Shown here piece after piece: positions 59,961 to 64,000 of a stretch of 64,000 bases of DNA. Position 1 is the stretch's first letter; every line of letters starts with the position of its first letter. This DNA comes from Hevea brasiliensis (lineage: Eukaryota; Streptophyta; Magnoliopsida; Malpighiales; Euphorbiaceae), in the NCBI RefSeq assembly GCF_030052815.1, contig NC_079498.1, positions 99,218,041 through 99,282,040 of the forward strand, written 5' to 3'. The translations under genes and the position numbers were made by a program. The notes below the pieces were generated by a model. It was not told the origin of the DNA. It searched no databases and was given only the letters and a program-made list of their open reading frames with translations.

Positions 59961-61040
59961 TATGCTTCTATCCCAAGTAATCAAGTGGCTCATTAATTGG
60001 CAGATATTGTGCAAATGTTGTCGGAAAGTAATTTATATATAAAAATTATTTTTTATAAAAATTATTTTTTAAAAAATTGTTTTTTATCAAAATATTTTTA
60101 TTATTTAATTATAATATTAAATTAATGATAAACAGTTATATAATAAATATACATATTTTCACATTTTAATAAAATTATTATAATATAAAAACTAATTTAC
60201 TTTTTAAAAAAAGAGCAAGCCATTTTTTAAAAAACAGCTTAATTTTTCTTTTAATCAAAAAAAATATTTTTCTTTTAATCAATAAAATATTTTTTATTTA
60301 CCCATTTTCTAAGTACTTAAATCATAAAAAAAGAGAAAAAAAATTTTTAATAAAATATTTTCTATAAAATAAAAGGAATCGAAATTTTTCTAAAATCTCA
60401 TAATATAATTTGATTATCTTTTTAATAAAGCAGTCTTATTTATAAAAAAAATAATAGAAAAAAAGTAATAAAATTGGATGAGGCTCCTTTCCTACAAAGC
60501 TTTTGGATAAGGCTCCTCTCCCTTCTACATTATCATCTTAGATTTGTCCAATTGGGCCTTCGAATAGTCATGACTAGGAGACTTGTCTAAGGGCTAAGGC
60601 TATAAAAAATGGTGGGTTGCTCATCAGGCCACAAGGCTAACAAGCCCGTAATGAGGTAAGTATTTCAACCTGCCTTGGGATGAATGCAGATGTTATAGCA
60701 TATACCCAAAACCCTAAATTAATCCAACTTTTTCTTCAAAATTAATTAAGACCTCATATTTTAATTTGACTTAAATTATAGTTTTATAAAGTTTAAGATT
60801 AAGCAAATAAATTTTATTTCTCTTAAATTAGAGTATAGATAACATTTGAAACATATAATTATCTTTTTTTTTTTAATAAGAGATTAAAGGAGTAGTGATT
60901 CATACTTGAATCAGTCAGCTAAGTAATATAATTTTAACTACATAAATCAAATTAAATTAGGCAATATATAAATGTTAATTTAATATGATATTCATTATGT
61001 ACAGAAAATAAAAATCTAACCCCTCTTACTAAATTCCAAC
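59961..61040. other. AT-rich intergenic tract with a conserved island, copy B
   Basis: No gene is seen. The patch at about 60490-60710 is conserved with 36050-36270 but holds stops in the frame that is open in copy A. Confidence 0.55.
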
Positions 61041-62890
61041 AATTATGGACATGATTTGGCAATATCTTAGTGTCCACATAGCCTGAATCTAAGAAAATAA
61101 TTGTATTTTTGTCCACTTGATGTCCATGGAGTTCATAATCATGTTAAGGCAACTATAAAAGATTATGGAAAGTTTATTATTTGATTGGAACAAATAAAAG
61201 GTATAATTGTACTTAATTGGACATGTATAAAATTAACTATAAAAGATTATGAAAAGTTTAGAATTTAATTGGAACAAATAAATAGTTTAATTATACTCAA
61301 TTAAAAATGTATAAAATGACAACATTTATATTGATAATAATTATGGTTCTCAAATGTTATTTGATACGACTGATTTAATTAAAAAAATTGATAACGAGAT
61401 CTATGATAAATCGGAGTGACTCATAAAATCAAAAATATAAAATTTTGTCAATCCAATCAGAACTCGATCGAATAGAAACAAAAACCTTAACCCTCTCCTA
61501 CTAAATTCAAACAATTATGGACATAATTTGACAATATCTTAGTGTCCACATAACCTTAACCTAAGAAAATAATTGGATTTTTGTCCACTTGATGTCAATG
61601 GAGTTCATAATCATGTTAAGGCAACTATAAAAGATTATGGAAAGTTTATTATCTTATTGGAACAAATAAAAGGTTTAATTTTACTTAATTGGACATGTAT
61701 AAAATTAACTATAAAAGATTATGAAAAGTTTAGAATTTAATTGGAGCAAATTAAAGGTTTAATTAAACTCAATTAAAAATGCATAAAATGACAACATTTA
61801 TAATGATAATAATTATGGTTCTCAAATGTTATTTGATTCGACTGATTTAATTAAAAAATTTGATAACGAGATCTATGATAAATCTGAGTGACTCATAAAA
61901 TAAAAAACATAAAATTTGGTCAATCCAATCAGAACTCGATCGAATAGAAACAAAAACCTTAATCCTCTCCTACTAAATTCAAACAATTATGGACATAATT
62001 TGGCAATATCTTAGTGTCCACATAACCTTAACCTAAGAAAATAATTGTACTTTTTGTCCACTTGATGTCCACGGAGTTCATAAACATGTTGAGGCAACTA
62101 TAAAAGATTATAGAAAGTTTATTGTTTGGTTGGAACAAATAAAAGGTTTAATTGTACTTAATTGGACATGTATAAAATTAACTATAAAATATTATGAAAA
62201 GTTTAGAATTTATTTGGAACAAATAAAAAGTTTAATTATACTCAATTAAAAATATATAAAATGACAATATTTATAATGATGATAATTATGGTTCTCAAAT
62301 ATTGTTTGATTCGACTAATTTAATAAAAAAATTTGAGAACAATATCTATGATAAATCTGAGTGACTCATAAAATCAAAAATATAAAATTTAATAAATCCA
62401 ATCAAAACTCAATCAAATAGAAACAAAAATCTTAACTGTTTCTTACTAAATTCAAACAATTATTGACATGATTTGGCAATTTTTAAATTGTCCACACATA
62501 ACATGATTTGTCAATTTTCAAATTGTCCGCACATAACATGATTTGGCAATTTTCATTATCCGCACCTTATCCTAAGAAAATAATTGTAGTTTTGTCCACT
62601 TGATATCAATGGAGTTCATAATCATATTAGAGAAGGTAACTATAAAAGATTAGAAAAGTCCAGAATTTGATTGGAACAAATAAAAAGTTAAATTACACTC
62701 AACTGCAAATGTATAAAATTATAAAACACTTCGGTAATGATAATAATTATAGTTATTAAACTTGATATAATTTAACTAATTCAAATAAAAAGAAAATTGG
62801 GAACGAGGTTTATAGCCAATCCGAGTTATCTATAAAATCTAAAAAATAAAATACAGCTGATTCGATCAAAATTCGGTTTATTCAATCTAT
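61041..62890 (+). repeat. ~472-bp tandem array, three long plus one short unit, copy B
   Basis: AATTATGGAC-type starts at 61041, 61513, 61985 and about 62458. Long units carry the internal ~85-bp near-duplication; the last lacks it. A small ~43-bp local triplication (ACATGATTTGGCAATTTT-type) lies at about 62466-62550. Confidence 0.88.
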
Positions 62891-63519
62891 GATAATCCTT
62901 TACCCGGTAAAAAATAGTAATAATATTTTATTATTTTTTAAACTCATTTAATAGATAATATAAATTTATTATCTATATTTTCGAATAATCAATTTTAAAG
63001 AATGACTAAAAATTAAATAGTGTTAGTTGATATTTAAGTTATATTAAACAAATTAGTTAAATATTAAAAAGACCTATTTACAATATACAAGCTAATATAC
63101 TAAAATTAATTTATAAATAATTATAATCATTAATTTATTATGTTAGTTTTTAATTTATTAAATTTAACATTAATTTTAGTATATTAATATTGATTAAATC
63201 CAGTATTGATAATGATGTTATATGAAATTACATATATATCCATCCATGTACCTTAAGATAGGGTTGAGCGTTCGGTTCAAACAAAATCGAACTGAACTAA
63301 ATTATCAAAATCAAATTAACTGAACTACTATATTTTAAAAATCGAACCGAATCGAAATGAATAAAAAATCAAATTGAATCGAACCAGTCTATTTCAATTT
63401 GTTTCAAACCAATAAATTTTTGAGTTTTGATAAGTTTTTTTAATTTAGACTTGATTTTCAACTTATTTATCTGATTTTGATATTGATTTGAATCTAATAA
63501 CTATTAATCAATGAAATTA

Positions 63520-63554
<35 letters not shown>

Positions 63555-64000
63555 CATATAATTCATAAATTTTCTATAAAAATAAATCAATTTAAAAATT
63601 AATAAAATAATTCTGTTATGTTTAGTTCAATTAATTTTTTTTTAAAATCGAATCAAATTAAAATAATTAAATTTTTTAAAATATAAAATCAAACTAAATC
63701 AAATTATCTTAAAAATTAAATTAATTATTAAATTAAAATAATTTAATTTAATTTATCCAATTCAAATTAAATTAAATAGTATTCACCCTGGTAAAATCTA
63801 TGCCTATGTGGAAGAATGGCACATGGTATGCTTTGATTTGATTAGTACTGTTTTAAAGAAACCAGGCATGGGACACACCCCAACCCCAAAATGCCAATTA
63901 AAAGCTTTGCTTGATTTTTATTCCCACTTGGATTTTGTACGGTTGGTTGTCATTTCGCAGCTTGTTGAGTTGATTCTCCACCATGACATTGGGAATCAAC
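62891..64000. other. AT-rich intergenic tract to window end, copy B
   Basis: Matches about 37436-38545. It includes a TA microsatellite at about 63521-63550. No gene is seen. Confidence 0.6.

Larger units (their letters stand above)
40937..64000. repeat. Segmental duplication, copy B
   Basis: Direct-orientation partner of 1-38545. It lacks all three retrotransposon insertions of copy A and shows uninterrupted pre-insertion sites at 42058-42062, 46957-46961 and 58407-58411. It keeps the older nested elements, so those predate the duplication. The copy continues past the window end. Uncollapsed haplotypes placed in tandem by an assembler would look the same and cannot be excluded here. Confidence 0.93.

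Noticed and set aside
61041..62890. CRISPR-like array
   Set aside because: Repeat units are ~472 bp and contiguous with no spacers, in plant nuclear DNA.

Overview
This is nuclear DNA of a flowering plant, not a microbe. It is strongly AT-rich between genes. It carries one intron-rich gene present twice: a 13-exon metal-ion transporter of the NRAMP family, closest in my recollection to the NRAMP1/NRAMP6 clade of dicots. Around it are LTR retrotransposons of both plant superfamilies. A woody dicot, perhaps Euphorbiaceae or another Malpighiales, is a guess and is not shown by the sequence.

Layout. The window is a head-to-tail segmental duplication. Copy A covers 1-38545 and copy B starts at 40937 and runs past the window end, with 38546-40936 between them. 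Each copy holds, in order: an AT-rich upstream flank, the NRAMP gene on the + strand (A 12675-25130, B 43336-50796), a 3' flank, a nest of old retrotransposon pieces shared by both copies (A 26237-32698, B 51927-58372), and a long AT-rich intergenic tract with tandem repeats. Both NRAMP copies read through as intact 542-residue proteins with the DPGN and MPHN metal-site motifs and all GT/AG splice sites. They differ by about 12 amino acids.

Copy A alone has three further retrotransposon insertions, each with a target-site duplication and an exact empty site in copy B. They are a 10.3-kb Ty3/gypsy chromovirus (Tekay-like) at 1130-11462, a 4.7-kb Ty1/copia element inside NRAMP intron 6 at 16285-21021, and a 1.6-kb solo LTR (Athila/Tat-like, minus strand) at 32737-34363. 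All are decayed by stops and frameshifts. Copy B has expanded tandem repeats instead: three 191-bp units versus one partial unit in A, and three long plus one short unit of a roughly 472-bp repeat versus one long plus one short in A.

The shared nest is three layers deep. An Athila-like element (long LTR, degenerate tRNA-Asp primer site, gag-like frames only) has its 5' LTR split by a TRIM-like mini-retrotransposon. That element's 3' LTR is in turn split by a 3.0-kb block that looks like a minus-strand Tat/Ogre-type LTR.

I found no tRNA, rRNA, CRISPR array, defence locus or microbial system. The interest lies in the duplication and its asymmetric decay, the datable insertions with empty sites, and possible expression divergence between two intact transporter paralogues. 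Percent differences given below are hand counts on short aligned stretches.
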